Assembly: GCA_964617825.1 (NCBI GenBank)
Contig: CAZTWL010000015.1
Coordinates: 22,587 to 86,586 of the forward strand
Direction of reading: 5' to 3'
Origin: VSJD01 sp964617825
GTDB taxonomy: Bacteria > Verrucomicrobiota > Kiritimatiellia > JAAZAB01
Length of the DNA: 64,000 bases
The position numbers and the translations under genes were made by a program. The notes under the pieces are model-generated. The model did no database searches. It had not been told where the DNA came from and saw only the letters and a program-made list of their open reading frames with translations. Numbering within the stretch: the stretch's first letter is position 1; every line of letters begins with the position of its first letter. Below, in pieces: positions 63,909 to 64,000 of the stretch.

Positions 63909-64000
63909 TTATTCCTCCGTCTGGAGCTGCAAGAGCGTGCCCTCTCCGGGGGCCAGGCGCAAGTGGAAGACGGTCTCGTCACCCTCGCGCCGCGAAGCGA
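63909..64000 (-). CDS. C-terminal end of a gene running out of the window
   Basis: The last 29 codons before a TAA at 63911-63909 read as ordinary protein (REGDETVFHLRLAPGEGTLL). The HLRLAPGEGTLLQL ending is like those of carbohydrate-active enzymes, fitting the locus, but too little is visible to assign it. It ends five bases before the small ORF at 63904. Confidence 0.55.
   Translation of the reverse strand, partial: ASRREGDETVFHLRLAPGEGTLLQLQTEE

Overview
The window is GC-rich bacterial DNA with no rRNA, tRNA, CRISPR array, transposase or phage gene that I can see. Its gene content fits an uncultured member of the PVC superphylum (Verrucomicrobiota, Kiritimatiellota or Lentisphaerota). 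The clues are many secreted SGNH hydrolases, glycosidase-like proteins, Gfo/Idh oxidoreductases and FG-GAP proteins, a B12-dependent ribonucleotide reductase, and short gene neighbourhoods that switch strand often. This placement is an inference from gene content, not from a marker gene. Sec signal peptides, a lipoprotein, a TonB/ExbBD set and an AlgI/AlgJ-like pair point to a Gram-negative envelope.

Layout. 1-7 kb: a PlsC-ACP-AMP-ligase fusion (cut at the window edge), a large alpha/beta hydrolase, ribosomal proteins L35 and L20 with a clear terminator, an AMMECR1 protein with two strong start sites, and a rhomboid protease. 7-12 kb: three GT4 glycosyltransferases and an SGNH hydrolase on the minus strand, probably for surface polysaccharide. 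12-15 kb: a zinc-ribbon protein, an MFS transporter and a beta-hydroxyacid dehydrogenase. 15-18 kb: a PAS histidine kinase with two response regulators joined by ATGA overlaps. 18-20 kb: an exbB-exbD-tonB operon behind a near-consensus promoter. 20-25.5 kb: a 1151-residue secreted protein and a nifU-nifS pair. 25.7-32 kb: surE, a beta-propeller-like lipoprotein, an MBOAT O-acyltransferase with its AlgJ/AlgX-like partner, and a membrane HEAGH protein. 32-38 kb: a second signalling cluster (multi-PAS kinase, CheY-like regulator, receiver-kinase hybrid, and a receiver with a degenerate active site). 38-49 kb: a secreted EEP-CBM9 fusion, L,D-transpeptidase, DinB, an orphan TPP enzyme, flavin reductase, an FG-GAP/UnbV protein, a secreted SagB-type oxidoreductase and a Gfo/Idh enzyme. 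49-55.5 kb: a stand-alone IMP cyclohydrolase domain, der, nrdJ and pgpA. 55.5-64 kb: a minus-strand run of Gfo/Idh, SGNH, TIM-barrel and SGNH genes, then a glycosidase gene reduced to its two ends, a CapA-like phosphatase and the end of another gene.

How the parts may work together. The 55-64 kb block looks like a small carbohydrate-degrading locus with esterases, a glycosidase-like enzyme and a sugar oxidoreductase but no visible transporter. The GT4 and MBOAT/AlgJ sets would build and acetylate surface glycans, and TonB/ExbBD would energise outer-membrane uptake. I found no convincing new multi-gene system. The strongest unusual signals are the dual-start AMMECR1 gene, the LPIC..CK.IRDDKGYW tail shared by two receiver proteins, the internally deleted glycosidase pseudogene, and the structured, palindrome-bearing leader of nrdJ.
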